Shown: piece by piece, positions 24,717-34,763 of the stretch
Layout of the letters: each line of letters begins with the position of its first letter
Position numbering within the stretch: position 1 is the stretch's first letter
From: Flavobacterium sp. 5
GTDB taxonomy: Bacteria; Bacteroidota; Bacteroidia; Flavobacteriales; Flavobacteriaceae
NCBI RefSeq assembly: GCF_002813295.1
Contig: NZ_PHUE01000001.1
Span: 1,178,001-1,242,000 of the forward strand
Direction of reading: 5' to 3'
Length of the DNA: 64,000 bases
The notes under the pieces: model-generated
Databases searched by the model: none
The model's input: the letters and a program-made list of their open reading frames with translations, nothing else
Told to the model about the DNA's origin: nothing
Position numbers and translations under genes: made by a program

Positions 24717-25706
24717 ATGGTAAGAAATAATTTAGCAGCTATTACCGCTGTAGGTGGTTATGTACCAAGTACTATCCTTGATAACTATCAAATTGAAAAA
24801 ATGGTTGATACTTCTAACGAATGGATACTATCAAGAACTGGAATAAAAGAAAGACGCATATTGAAGGATCCAGAAAAAGCTACTTCCTATATGGCAGTCG
24901 AAGCGATCCAAGACCTTTTAAAAAACTCTGGAATCGATCCCTCGGAGATTGATTGTTTGGTATTGGCAACCTCAACACCAGACAAAATGCTAGCACCTAC
25001 TGCACCTACTGTATGTGAAAAAGCAGGACTTGTAAATGCATGGGGATTTGATCTTAACGCCGCTTGTAGCGGCTTTTTATATGCGTTATCTACAGCAGCG
25101 TCTTTGATAGAATCTGGCAGACACAAAAAGGTAATCGTTGTGGGTGTAGATACTATGAGTAGAATTATAGATTATACAGACCGAAACACTTGTATTCTAT
25201 TTGGAGATGGCGCAGGAGCAGTATTACTGGAACCTTCTCAAAATAGTGGCTTAAAGGATTTTTTACTAAAAACGGACGGAAAAGGTTCTGAATTTCTTTC
25301 TATTGCAGGAGGAGGTTCTCTTAATCCTTTTAGTAAAGACACACTAGAAAAAGGTGACCATTATGTAAAACAAGATGGTAAAACAGTATTCAAAAATGCC
25401 ATCGCAGCTATGACAGCCACTAGCGAAGAATTACTTAATCGCAATAATTTGGATGTAGCCGATATCAATTGGGTAGTTCCTCATCAGGCAAATCTTCGCA
25501 TCATAAATGCTGTTGCCAATAATCTAAAAGTACCAATGGAAAAAGTATTGGTCAATATTGACCGTTTTGGAAACACGACGGCTGCAACAATACCGCTGTG
25601 CTTATGGGATTTTCAAAAAAAATTCAAAACTGGTGACAAATTATTACTTACTGCTTTTGGTGCAGGATTTACTTTTGGAAGCTGTTATCTTGTTTGGGGT
25701 AAATAA
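24717..25706 (+). CDS. fabH: 3-oxoacyl-ACP synthase III (KAS III)
   Basis: 329 residues, the usual FabH size. The catalytic triad is complete: Cys117 in LNAACSGF, His256 in VVPHQANLRI and Asn286 in RFGNTTAAT. The FSFGAG-like end is TAFGAGFTFGSCYLVW. It condenses acetyl-CoA (or a branched starter) with malonyl-ACP. It stands at the edge of the pigment cluster on the opposite strand with its own promoter and terminator, so it may be the housekeeping enzyme or a dedicated starter enzyme. The length and motifs do not resemble the longer DarB ketosynthase of dialkylresorcinol synthesis. An ATG 4 bases upstream is out of frame. Confidence 0.92.
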   Translation: MVRNNLAAITAVGGYVPSTILDNYQIEKMVDTSNEWILSRTGIKERRILKDPEKATSYMAVEAIQDLLKNSGIDPSEIDCLVLATSTPDKMLAPTAPTVCEKAGLVNAWGFDLNAACSGFLYALSTAASLIESGRHKKVIVVGVDTMSRIIDYTDRNTCILFGDGAGAVLLEPSQNSGLKDFLLKTDGKGSEFLSIAGGGSLNPFSKDTLEKGDHYVKQDGKTVFKNAIAAMTATSEELLNRNNLDVADINWVVPHQANLRIINAVANNLKVPMEKVLVNIDRFGNTTAATIPLCLWDFQKKFKTGDKLLLTAFGAGFTFGSCYLVWGK

Positions 25707-25726
25707 ATCTAATTTACAAAACATCA

Positions 25727-25777
25727 AAAAAAACAGTCAAAAGCTTTTAGAATTAAAAGCTGTTGACTGTTTTTTTC
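25727..25777 (+). terminator. Terminator after fabH
   Basis: A long stem, AAACAGTCAA..AAGCTTTTA paired with TTAAAAGCT..GTTGACTGTTTTTTT, ending in a seven-base U-run. Confidence 0.9.
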
Positions 25778-25935
25778 AACTATATCTTTCTCTTTTTTAC
25801 TTCTGGAAATATTCAAAAATAATGTTTCTGTAAAATGATAGAATTAGGTTCTGATGTATCTAATAACTTTAATCTTTACTTTATTTAGTATTGATAAATC
25901 GTATGCTTTAAAATTTTAAAGATAAATGCAACTAT

Positions 25936-27243
25936 TTAGATACGACTTGACCCATTGTCTCTATTATCAAAAAAACGAATTGGTTTTCTACTCATCGGAT
26001 TAAAAACGAGTGGTCTTAAAGCTTCATCGGTAGTTAATTCTATTTTGGGAGTCACACGTAATTTAGCTCTAAAATGATCCTTTAATTCTTGTAAAAAATT
26101 TGAAGTTGGATTATTAACCGCAATTTTTATCAAAATTTCATCAGTCCCTAAATCATTAGAAGTAATTTCAATAATATAATTTTCAATTGCTTCAAAATCA
26201 TTCAGAATATCATTCATTGCTGGCGGGTACAATGTGGTCCCTTTGTATTTTATCATTTGTTGTTTTCTTCCAATTACAGGGCCTACACGCAATGTATTTC
26301 GCCCACATTGGCATGGCTCTTTATGAAGCTGAACAATATCGCCTGTTTTGAAACGGACTAAAGGCATGGCTTCGATTCCTAAAGTGGTAAATGTTAACTC
26401 GCCGGATTCACCATTTTGAACAGGTTTATTATTATCATCCAATACTTCAACAATAATTAGTTCCGGATGATGATGCCCTCCTACTCCATGGCTACATTCG
26501 GTAAAAGCTGTACTCATTTCAGTTGAAGCATAAGTAGAGAACAATTTGATATTCCATTTATCGGTTATCTTTTGGGACAAAGCATTGTTACTGAAATCTT
26601 GATTTCGAACAGACTCCCCAATACAAATAGCTCCTTTTACACTAGAATTATTAATATCAATGTTATGTTGCTCGGCATATTCAATCATTTTAAGCAAAAA
26701 AGAAGGAACGGTAATTAAATAGCTTGGCGAGTATTTTAAAATAGAATCCCATTGTAATTCTGGAATTCCTGCCCCAACACGAATAACACCCACTTTCATT
26801 TTTCGAAGTCCTAAAAAATAGGCCAAACCAGCCATAAAACGACGATCTATAGTGGTCATTAATTGCACAACATTACCTTCTTTTATTCCCGCGCAATCAA
26901 ATGAAATTGCTTCATTGTATGCCAAACGATCCAAATCACTATCTGTTAATCCAAAAGTAACTGGATCACCTAAAGTACCCGAAGTAGTAGCATAATCTAT
27001 AATTTTATTCCTTGGAACGCATAAAAAATCATTATTATACTTTTGTAAATCTTCCTTTGTAGTAACGGGTAATAAGCCTAGATCTTCAATAGTTTTTATA
27101 CTAGTAATATCGATATTATTTTTAGCAAAAAAAGAACTGTAAAAGGGCGAATTGGCATTTACATAAGCGAGCAGTTCTTTTAACTTCTCTTCCTGAAACA
27201 ATTTTATTTCGGCTATAGTCGCAATTTCTATCTTTGGAATCAT
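25936..27243 (-). CDS. Adenylate-forming acyl/aryl ligase, PaaK-like (flexirubin cluster)
   Basis: 435 residues, the size of phenylacetate-CoA ligase-like enzymes. Motifs: the phosphate-binding ATTSGTLGDPVTFGL (near 85-99), YASTEMSTAFTEC (near 240) and the hinge region FKTGDIVQL. The block CQCGRNTLRVGPVIGRKQQM is typical of PaaK relatives. In the cluster it probably activates 4-coumarate, made by the tyrosine ammonia-lyase, for loading onto an acyl carrier protein; the counterpart in other aryl-polyene clusters is ApeH. Substrate and acceptor are inferred from context. It is the last gene of the long minus-strand operon, 55 bp after the desaturase-like gene. Confidence 0.8.
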   Translation of the reverse strand: MIPKIEIATIAEIKLFQEEKLKELLAYVNANSPFYSSFFAKNNIDITSIKTIEDLGLLPVTTKEDLQKYNNDFLCVPRNKIIDYATTSGTLGDPVTFGLTDSDLDRLAYNEAISFDCAGIKEGNVVQLMTTIDRRFMAGLAYFLGLRKMKVGVIRVGAGIPELQWDSILKYSPSYLITVPSFLLKMIEYAEQHNIDINNSSVKGAICIGESVRNQDFSNNALSQKITDKWNIKLFSTYASTEMSTAFTECSHGVGGHHHPELIIVEVLDDNNKPVQNGESGELTFTTLGIEAMPLVRFKTGDIVQLHKEPCQCGRNTLRVGPVIGRKQQMIKYKGTTLYPPAMNDILNDFEAIENYIIEITSNDLGTDEILIKIAVNNPTSNFLQELKDHFRAKLRVTPKIELTTDEALRPLVFNPMSRKPIRFFDNRDNGSSRI

Positions 27244-27298
27244 TATCCTTTTCTTTTACCTTTTTTAAACAATTGTTTCTCTTTTCGTAATACTCTAT

Positions 27299-28822
27299 TT
27301 ATTCTAAACCAACACTTTCATTAATTTTGTTGACTAAATACTCTTTCCCTAAAATTTCCGAACAAGTCACAACAGCTCCAATTGTAACGCCTAAAACTCC
27401 GTGCATATTGACACTTTGACCTGTCAAATAGAGATTTTCTAACTTCGTTTTGGAAGGAATAAATGTTTTCATAGGATTGCTAGAATCCTTATCATAACCA
27501 TACATATTACCATTGTGTCCTCCTATATAATCCCGATAAGACAAGGGTGTAGAAGTGTGTACAGAACGAATACAATCTTTAATACCAGGAAACTTGAGCT
27601 CTATTAATTCTAAAAATCGATTGGTTTTACGCTCTTTAAAAACTTCATAACTTTCGCCTCTATCATTTTCTTCGGCTATGGTATTAAATGAATCCTGCCA
27701 GGGAGCCACATCGGCGTATTTCATATAGGTAATAAAAGTCATTCCTTCGGCCCAGCCATCATCTTTATTGGAGACACCCATAGAAGACATAAAGGCTTTT
27801 GGCCAATTTTCTTCAGTATAGTCTTGAGCTTCCCATACTTCACTGCTTTCTTTAAAATGGTAATAATTTTTATTTAAATATTTAAAAGTCTTTGGCTTAA
27901 AAACAATATATAAGCTAAACGCAGAAATCCCTCCTTCTAAGCTGGAAACTCTGTTTACAAAAGCTTTCCTAAAATGCTCTTCACCTACCAGTTTCAAGGT
28001 TACTTTTGGATCTATATTCGAAATAAAATATTTTCCAGAAACACTTGTACCATCTTTCATCTTGGCAGTAGTTATTGTTTTATTTTCAACAACTAACTGA
28101 ACAACTTCTCTATATTTAGAAACAACACCGCCATATTTTTTGAGTTCTTTTAATAATAATTTAGTGATTTGACCACCACCATTTATACAACGCCAAGAGC
28201 TTTGCATATAGGTATTAACAGTCAATGCGTGCACGTAAAAAGGTGATTTTGCTCCACTTCCTGCATATAAAAAATTACTTCCTGCAAAAACAGCCTGTAG
28301 CATTTTATTATCTGTTATTTTCTCAATAAATTCTTTTGCATTTACAGATAAAATATCATTATCATATCGTCCTGCTGCACTTACATTATAAAGCGGAAAG
28401 GTATTGCAGGTGCTAATAATCGCTTCACAATATTTGTTTATGGCTTCTCTTTCTTCAGGGAAAAATTTCACCAATTGATTTACAAAATTTTTATATCCTT
28501 GAGCATGTGGAAATTCTTTATTCACATCTCCAAAAGAAATCATATCGTGTCCATCCTCATCTAATTTTTTGAGTTTCAAACCATCCATAATTCCAATGTA
28601 TTTGAAATATTTATAGAGATTTTGACCCTCACTCAATCCTCCGATGTAATGAATCCCAGTATCGAAAACTGTTTTATCTCGAACAAAGGTCTGCAGATTA
28701 CCTCCAAATTGATTATTCTTTTCGAGCACACAAACACTATAACCTTCTTTGGCTAGAATAATAGACGAAACCAATCCGCCTAATCCACTTCCGATTATAA
28801 CAACATCATAGTGCTTTTTCAT
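27299..28822 (-). CDS. Phytoene-desaturase-like FAD oxidoreductase
   Basis: 507 residues. The dinucleotide fold is at the start (VVIIGSGLGGLVSSIILAKEG, with the acidic end of strand 2 in VLEKNNQFGGN). The C-terminal FAD-contact region is LYLTGQSVNMHGVLGVTIGA. The whole length and the HYIGGL and SPFYVHALTVNTYMQ blocks fit the CrtI/CrtISO/retinol-saturase superfamily. In an aryl-polyene cluster such an enzyme might adjust saturation or geometry of the polyene, or act on the dialkylresorcinol part; the exact step is not established. The ATG overlaps the stop of the transporter gene (ATGA), showing tight coupling. Confidence 0.8.
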   Translation of the reverse strand: MKKHYDVVIIGSGLGGLVSSIILAKEGYSVCVLEKNNQFGGNLQTFVRDKTVFDTGIHYIGGLSEGQNLYKYFKYIGIMDGLKLKKLDEDGHDMISFGDVNKEFPHAQGYKNFVNQLVKFFPEEREAINKYCEAIISTCNTFPLYNVSAAGRYDNDILSVNAKEFIEKITDNKMLQAVFAGSNFLYAGSGAKSPFYVHALTVNTYMQSSWRCINGGGQITKLLLKELKKYGGVVSKYREVVQLVVENKTITTAKMKDGTSVSGKYFISNIDPKVTLKLVGEEHFRKAFVNRVSSLEGGISAFSLYIVFKPKTFKYLNKNYYHFKESSEVWEAQDYTEENWPKAFMSSMGVSNKDDGWAEGMTFITYMKYADVAPWQDSFNTIAEENDRGESYEVFKERKTNRFLELIELKFPGIKDCIRSVHTSTPLSYRDYIGGHNGNMYGYDKDSSNPMKTFIPSKTKLENLYLTGQSVNMHGVLGVTIGAVVTCSEILGKEYLVNKINESVGLE

Positions 28823-31800
28823 TCTATCACTTTTTTTGCAATAATCATTTTTTCAGCTTCAAACTCTATTTCAAAACCCAATGACATGATTATCCCCTTT
28901 GATTTTTTATCATTTAATACAATTATGGTGGTTGCCAAATTACAAACCTCTTCCAAATTATTTACATTTTCTTCATCCGAAATCAATACTACATCATATT
29001 TCTTATGAATATCTATTTCATTTTGATTCAAATAATTAATTTTTCTTTTCTTAAAGATATAATTACTTTGGGCGATAACTTTCTTCTCGTCTAAAACAAT
29101 TACAGCATCAATTTTTCTTTGTGGTTCTTGCAAAGCCAATAAGGCATCCAATTGTCCATAATCATTTCCAAAATGAAGTATTTTGGCTTTAGAATCAATC
29201 CACTTATTTAAATTATGATATAGTTCTAAATGTTGTTCTAGATCCACTTTTATTGTATTCAAAACCTCAATCTCTTTGAAAGCATAACTATTAATAAGCT
29301 TAGCTTTAAAATAATCAACACCTTCTAAATCTAAACGCATCTTTTTATATTCTAGTTTAAAGAAGCTGCTAATCTTTTTAGTTCTTTCGGCGACTGTATT
29401 ACCAAAAGAGATATCATCATATTGAATTCTATCCAAAATTGTCACCGTAGTTTTTCCACCATTAATAACAAAATCACTTTTAGGTAAAACTTCGGAATAT
29501 CCGTGAATAATTACTGGAATAATATCCAATTGCAATTGCTCTGCCAAATAAAAAGCTCCTTTATGAAAACGTTTTATAACATTATCCACAGAACGTGTCC
29601 CCTCAGGAAAAACCACAATAGAATACCCTTCCTGCACTTTGGAACGCAAATGTTCAATACCATTGTCAATACCGCTGGAGACTGGGTAGAATCCTGCTAA
29701 ACGAACTCCTTTTCCTAAAACAGGCGAATTATAAACCCAATCGCTAACCAAAAAGATGATTTTAGGACTGAGCATTCCAATCGCCAAAATATCAAGAAAC
29801 GAACTATGATTGGCAATAATTATGGCAGGTTTCTCAAAGGTTTCATTCGAGATATTAACTATTTTTTGTTTTATGGAAGGATAGCTCATCAAAACTGAAT
29901 GCTGAAATTTGGACATCACAAAATGAAATCCTCTTAGTTTTGATTGTTTTGAAAAAGGCAAAATTATCATCAAAAGGGTGCCTCCCAATGAGAGTACTAT
30001 AGATCCTAATCCAAAGTAAGTAAACGAAAGAACCGAATGTACTAATCGCTTAATTTCATAAGGCGCTTTCCCTTTTTTTACTCTATTGGTGACAAAAAAA
30101 TGAAAAACCAACGGTTGCAAAATAAATGTAATCATTAGTGCTGAAAATATTCCGATAATAGCAATTAATGATATCGATTTTAGGGCTGGATGTTTGGCAA
30201 AAATAAGTACCCCAATTCCTAAAATTGTTGTGGCTACCGAGAGTATAATTGAAGTTCTATAACTTGGTAATTCTATTTTCTCAAAAGTATATTCCTTTTG
30301 CAAAGCCGAAGTCATAAAGATGCTATAATCGACTCCTATTCCAAAAATCAACGTGCAAACTATGATATTGACCACATTAAATTGTATTCCGAACAATCCC
30401 ATCATTCCTGTGGTAAAAATCCAACTTATACATATCGGAATGATACTTATAATTGCCAATTCAATTTTTCTAAAAGCAAATAAAAGAACAAAAAACACGG
30501 CAATAAAAGAATAATTGACAAGATCTTCAAAATTCATTTTCAGTGTTTCCTGAAATGTTTCATTGGTTTGTTGTCTATCAATTACAATCAAATTTGGCTG
30601 TTTTTTTATTTGATTTACAAACACATCTCTTTTTTCTTTCGGAACTTTTACCAAGGTAGAAATAGTAAAAAAATCATTTTTTTGAGCAGCAAATTCATCA
30701 AGAAAAAAAGCTTTTACTTTGAAATATTCATCAATAGCTATTGGTTTAAATTTTTTATCAAGTAATTCATAAAAGCCTGAAAAAGCATCAGATTTAAAAC
30801 CATACCGATTTCCTTCGCTAATTAAATTTTGATGCAGATTTATTTTTTTATGTGAACTCCAAAATTTATTCCAATCTTCAATCTTTTTCTTTTGCACTTC
30901 TGAAGAAAAAACAATACCACCAATAGAACTGAAATTTAAAATCCCCTTATAAGATTTGCCTTTTTCTAAAGTTTTGAAAAGGAGATTATTATTGGCTACA
31001 ACTTGATCATAACTTTTCCCATAAGTCGCCAAATAAATAGATTGTGTACCATCATTATTCGCTATTTTATCTAATTTATTTTCATCCAGTTTCAATTGTG
31101 GAGTCATAAAATTTAAAGCCGAAAGATCATTATTAAAAGTAACTTTTGAATACGTAAAAAGAGAAACCACTATTAATACTAGCGTGAAACTTATCAAAAA
31201 TTTATTTTTATGATACGAATACCCCCCTAGTTTGTCAATTACATTTGGTTGTTGAACAAGAGCTTTAGAATTAAATTTATACAAAACCGGTATTAAAACC
31301 AATGAAAAAAAAGTAGTAGAAACTACACTCAATCCTGCAAAAATACCTAAATCTTGCAATGCTTCAGACTTAATAAAAAACAGACATAAAAAGGTAATAG
31401 ATGTTGTTACACCACAAAGCAATAAAGATTTTGTAATGTCTTTATAAAGCAACTTTACATTCTTGTTGTTCCTTAAATGCGTTAAAACATAAATCGAATA
31501 ATCAGTAGTTTCGCCCAATAAAATAGAACTTATACCTAACGAAATAGCCGAAATAGTTCCTTTACAGAAATACAAAACAGTCAATGCAAATAAAGCACCA
31601 AGCAAAGACGGAATAAAAATGATTATTGGAGTTGTGATACTTCTGTAAAAAAAGGCAAGGATTAAAATCAAAGTAACTCCCGCAAAGATTGAAGTATTTT
31701 GCACATCGGCTTTGATTTGTGTGGCATTGGCAACAGCAACAGGAGTTGCACCAAAATAAGACATCTCGACTTTACCTCTGAATTGGTGATTTAGATTCTT

Positions 31801-32508
31801 TTTTATTTTCTCTAAACTACTAATAAAAAGTGTATTCTGATCCGTTTCGTTGGTCGCCAATTTTGGAGTTATAAAAAGCAATAAATTCTTCCTGTCTTTG
31901 GTCAATATAAATCCGTTTTGCAATGCAAAATCATCACCAACACTAAGCTGTTCCATTTTCTTTAAAGCAATAAACGAAATACCAAGTGGGTCACGAAGAA
32001 TAAAATCTTTGGAAACCAATCCTGCAGGAGAAATTATCGATTTATAATCAGACGCTATACTATTAACAATACTGTCTTTATGTAATTTATGCAGGATCTG
32101 TTCGTAATCCTTTTGATCCAAAAAGAGAGGTAGATTATTATATATGAAATCAAAAGTTTCCTGAATATTTTCCTCTTCAATCTTACCTTGAACTTTGGCT
32201 ACAAAAGGTTTGCAATTGGAATCTAAACTATCTAAAAAAACATTGGCATACTCGGTCAAATTCTCAGAGGAACCCCATTCTTTAGTAGAAATAATAATAG
32301 TTATTTTATCTACAAAATTAACCTGATCTAATACTTTTGAAGTAATTCCAGATTGATCATTAGAAGGAATTAATTGATTTATATTTTCCTGAAAAGAGAT
32401 TCTTGAAGCAAAGAATCCTAGAAACAAAACTATAGCAATTGCAATCCCCAATGAAAGGAATTTTCTAGTAGTGATGAAGGAATATAAATCGAAAAAAAGC
32501 TTTTGCAT
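28819..32508 (-). CDS. MMPL/RND-type exporter fused to a PlsC-like acyltransferase and a Rossmann-like domain
   Basis: 1229 residues. Residues 1 to about 850 form an MMPL-type transporter: one N-terminal helix, a periplasmic domain, six helices (IFAGVTLILILAFFYRSI), then the same plan repeated (SFIAVFFVLLFAFRKIELAI, GIGVDYSIFMTSALQK). About 870-1060 is a lysophospholipid-acyltransferase domain with NHSSFLD (His901, Asp906) and FPEGTRS. The last 150 residues look like a Rossmann or methyltransferase-like fold without clear cofactor motifs (ILHFGNDYGQLDALLALQE). It corresponds to ApeM plus an acyltransferase in one chain and probably acylates or moves the polyene lipid toward the outer membrane. 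It lies 4 bp after the glycosyltransferase gene. Confidence 0.85.
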   Translation of the reverse strand: MQKLFFDLYSFITTRKFLSLGIAIAIVLFLGFFASRISFQENINQLIPSNDQSGITSKVLDQVNFVDKITIIISTKEWGSSENLTEYANVFLDSLDSNCKPFVAKVQGKIEEENIQETFDFIYNNLPLFLDQKDYEQILHKLHKDSIVNSIASDYKSIISPAGLVSKDFILRDPLGISFIALKKMEQLSVGDDFALQNGFILTKDRKNLLLFITPKLATNETDQNTLFISSLEKIKKNLNHQFRGKVEMSYFGATPVAVANATQIKADVQNTSIFAGVTLILILAFFYRSITTPIIIFIPSLLGALFALTVLYFCKGTISAISLGISSILLGETTDYSIYVLTHLRNNKNVKLLYKDITKSLLLCGVTTSITFLCLFFIKSEALQDLGIFAGLSVVSTTFFSLVLIPVLYKFNSKALVQQPNVIDKLGGYSYHKNKFLISFTLVLIVVSLFTYSKVTFNNDLSALNFMTPQLKLDENKLDKIANNDGTQSIYLATYGKSYDQVVANNNLLFKTLEKGKSYKGILNFSSIGGIVFSSEVQKKKIEDWNKFWSSHKKINLHQNLISEGNRYGFKSDAFSGFYELLDKKFKPIAIDEYFKVKAFFLDEFAAQKNDFFTISTLVKVPKEKRDVFVNQIKKQPNLIVIDRQQTNETFQETLKMNFEDLVNYSFIAVFFVLLFAFRKIELAIISIIPICISWIFTTGMMGLFGIQFNVVNIIVCTLIFGIGVDYSIFMTSALQKEYTFEKIELPSYRTSIILSVATTILGIGVLIFAKHPALKSISLIAIIGIFSALMITFILQPLVFHFFVTNRVKKGKAPYEIKRLVHSVLSFTYFGLGSIVLSLGGTLLMIILPFSKQSKLRGFHFVMSKFQHSVLMSYPSIKQKIVNISNETFEKPAIIIANHSSFLDILAIGMLSPKIIFLVSDWVYNSPVLGKGVRLAGFYPVSSGIDNGIEHLRSKVQEGYSIVVFPEGTRSVDNVIKRFHKGAFYLAEQLQLDIIPVIIHGYSEVLPKSDFVINGGKTTVTILDRIQYDDISFGNTVAERTKKISSFFKLEYKKMRLDLEGVDYFKAKLINSYAFKEIEVLNTIKVDLEQHLELYHNLNKWIDSKAKILHFGNDYGQLDALLALQEPQRKIDAVIVLDEKKVIAQSNYIFKKRKINYLNQNEIDIHKKYDVVLISDEENVNNLEEVCNLATTIIVLNDKKSKGIIMSLGFEIEFEAEKMIIAKKVIE

Positions 32509-32512
32509 TTAG

Positions 32513-33694
32513 CTATTTTTTATGTTTTAAATTATCTGCTAAATGAAATAGCAAATAACTAGTAAGACCAAATAAAAGAGCCATAAAAGTCGCTAAAATA
32601 AAACTTCCAACAAGATATTGAGTAATGTTTTTTTGAATATCAGCAAACGTCATATTTGCACTCAAAATCAAAGGTTTATCATTAGTTACAAAATAGCTTC
32701 CTATTTTGAGTGAACCATAAATAACAAATGGAATAAATGGAGGAAAACTTATATTAGAAAAGGCAAAAGCAATAACTTTATTCAGCTTTAACAAAACAGC
32801 TAAAAACAGCACCAAAATGGTTTGAAATCCCCAAAAAGGACAAATCCCAATAAAAATACCTAATGCAATTGAAGAGGCTTTACATATATTAGAATCCTCA
32901 CTGTGCAAAACATTCTCTAAGAAAAATTGTTTAGGTCCTTTTTTTTTAAGTTTTCTAAAAAAATCTCTTGGCTTAATATAAAGCAGAGTAATAATAACCA
33001 AAACCGTATTAAGAATACTAATTCGGGTAAAATCTTTGAAAGGTCTAAAATGAGAAACCCGTTCTTTCGGGTCATACAAAACCTGAATCGGAATGTTTTT
33101 TACCGAAATTTCTTTCCAAGCCGAACGTACAATAACTTCGATTTCGAACTCAAATTTAGTAGTAAAATAATAAACTGGTATTCTTTGCAAAGGATACAAT
33201 CTAAAACCAGATTGCGTGTCTTCGAGCTTATTGCCTGTTTCAAACCAAAACCAAAAATTTGAAAATTTATTTCCAAAACTACTCTTTTTGGGAACATTCT
33301 CCTGAACCATATTACGGCTTCCAATCAAGAGTGCATCAGGATTTGTTTCCAAAGCGTTTAAAAAACTAGGAATATCAGATGCAAAATGTTGGCCATCAGA
33401 ATCAATTGTAATGGCATAATCATAGCTTAACTCTAGAGCCTTTTTAAAACCATTACGAAGCGCTGTCCCTTTTCCTGAATTCTTTGGATGGTGAATTTGA
33501 ATCAAGTTCGGATAAGTCGAAAGAATTTGTGCTGTACTATCTGTAGAACCATCGTTAACAATAATAATATTTGAAGTACACAATAAAACCGAATCAATGA
33601 CCCGCTTCAAAGTATTATGATTATTATAAGTGGGTATAATAACACAAACTTTATATTGATTCATACGTGCTGTTTCCGAAAAACTAGTACTCAT
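32513..33694 (-). CDS. Family 2 glycosyltransferase with C-terminal DUF2062 membrane domain
   Basis: 393 residues; a start at the internal Met11 (MNQYKVCVIIPTYNNH) is equally likely. The GT2 domain (about 11-240) has IIPTYNN, VNDGSTDSTAQIL, the metal-binding ITIDSDGQH and DTQSGFRLYPL, as in dolichyl-phosphate-mannose-type synthases. The C-terminal part (about 270-390) is a DUF2062 domain with several helices (GIFIGICPFWGFQTILVLFL). This pairing appears in aryl-polyene clusters (ApeJ-like), where it may attach a sugar to the lipid anchor or head group; the sugar is unknown. It is co-transcribed with the MMPL fusion. Confidence 0.82.
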   Translation of the reverse strand: MSTSFSETARMNQYKVCVIIPTYNNHNTLKRVIDSVLLCTSNIIIVNDGSTDSTAQILSTYPNLIQIHHPKNSGKGTALRNGFKKALELSYDYAITIDSDGQHFASDIPSFLNALETNPDALLIGSRNMVQENVPKKSSFGNKFSNFWFWFETGNKLEDTQSGFRLYPLQRIPVYYFTTKFEFEIEVIVRSAWKEISVKNIPIQVLYDPKERVSHFRPFKDFTRISILNTVLVIITLLYIKPRDFFRKLKKKGPKQFFLENVLHSEDSNICKASSIALGIFIGICPFWGFQTILVLFLAVLLKLNKVIAFAFSNISFPPFIPFVIYGSLKIGSYFVTNDKPLILSANMTFADIQKNITQYLVGSFILATFMALLFGLTSYLLFHLADNLKHKK

Positions 33695-33734
33695 ATTTTT
33701 ATTGGGACAAATTAAAATTATTGATGCTTTTTAA

Positions 33735-34106
33735 TTACACTTTTCTGTAAACACAGCTTAATTTTAAAGCTATAGTTTCATCAAAATAGCTGACATTTTT
33801 AACCTTAACCAAATTGTCCTCCGTTGTAATTACATCCAATTCCAAAAGTAATTCTGGGTTTACAAATGGATTAATCAATGCCGTAAATTTTACATTAGTC
33901 AAAGATTCCATAAACAAAGTATTGCCAGTGATTTGTTCTGTCAGTTCTTTGATAATCTGCATCATACAAACACCTGGCATCGTAGGATTCCCTGGAAAAT
34001 GTCCTTTAAAAATTTCATGCTTTTCATTGATTCTAATTTGGGCACTATATTTAGAATCGGCAGTATTTTCCAATGCCTTTATGGTATAAAAATCTTTTAA
34101 TAGCAT
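33735..34106 (-). CDS. Hotdog-fold 3-hydroxyacyl-ACP dehydratase (ApeI/FabZ-like)
   Basis: 123 residues, a single hotdog domain. The conserved block KGHFPGNPTMPGVCMMQII has His36 in the FabZ catalytic position and the NPxMPG loop. It probably removes water from 3-hydroxyacyl intermediates of the polyene chain, as ApeI does in Gram-negative aryl-polyene synthesis. A second dehydratase-like protein at 41348 could form the other half of a heteromeric dehydratase. It is in the operon between the lipoprotein gene and the glycosyltransferase. Confidence 0.8.
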   Translation of the reverse strand: MLLKDFYTIKALENTADSKYSAQIRINEKHEIFKGHFPGNPTMPGVCMMQIIKELTEQITGNTLFMESLTNVKFTALINPFVNPELLLELDVITTEDNLVKVKNVSYFDETIALKLSCVYRKV

Positions 34107-34139
34107 AGCTTTATTTTACATCAACCGTATACTTTCTTC

Positions 34140-34763
34140 TTATTCCTTAAAATAATTAAGTTCGATTTTTAATTTTATATTCTGATGCTGAATAATTACA
34201 TTCTCTGCAAAAATATCATTTTTAGAAGTATAAAGAAGGCTGATTATGGCTTTTCTTTTAGAACTATAAACAATCTTCTCTAATTTATTTGCTCCTTTTG
34301 AAACGAATAAATAATTCATTTTATTGGTATCCAATGCTTGATAAACTCTTTCCGTATCATTCTCAAACTGACTATTTATCGAATAATGGCTTCGCAATAG
34401 CAATCTGAAATCAGTCACTAAAGTATTAATCAGCATTTTTCTATCCAGTTCTTCTAAAATAAAATTGACTTTAAAATCATTCTCTGAAATCTCAAAATCA
34501 AAAAGTTTATTTCCAAATTCGGTCGTAAAAACAACTCTGTGCGTGGTGTCATTTATTTTCTTCGCAATAAAGATACCTGTCAATTCCTTTCCATAAACAG
34601 AAATATTAGCTTTATAAACATAGTCTATTTTTGGATTAGAAAAAAAGGGAACTTCAAAAACAGTTTTTTCTAAAGCAACTGTTTTATAATCCTTTATCAC
34701 TTTATTGCTGGAGCATGAAGTTAATAAAAAAAGTAAACAACTAATTCGAAAAAGAAGCTTCAT
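34140..34763 (-). CDS. Lipoprotein of the aryl-polyene cluster
   Basis: 207 residues from the ATG at 34763, chosen because the signal peptide begins there (MKLLFRISCLLFLLTSC, acylated Cys17); four extra residues are possible with an upstream ATG at 34775. The mature part is beta-rich with no recognised enzyme motif (DYVYKANISVYGKELTGIFI; NTLVTDFRLLLRSHYSINSQ). Lipoproteins in this position occur in aryl-polyene clusters next to LolA and MMPL proteins and are thought to help place the pigment in the outer membrane. The start overlaps the LolA gene by 23 bp. Its function is inferred from context only. Confidence 0.7.
   Translation of the reverse strand: MKLLFRISCLLFLLTSCSSNKVIKDYKTVALEKTVFEVPFFSNPKIDYVYKANISVYGKELTGIFIAKKINDTTHRVVFTTEFGNKLFDFEISENDFKVNFILEELDRKMLINTLVTDFRLLLRSHYSINSQFENDTERVYQALDTNKMNYLFVSKGANKLEKIVYSSKRKAIISLLYTSKNDIFAENVIIQHQNIKLKIELNYFKE

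Noticed and set aside
24717..25706. fabH as the DarB ketosynthase of dialkylresorcinol synthesis
   Set aside because: Length (329) and motifs are those of ordinary KAS III; DarB enzymes are longer and paired with DarA, which is absent here.
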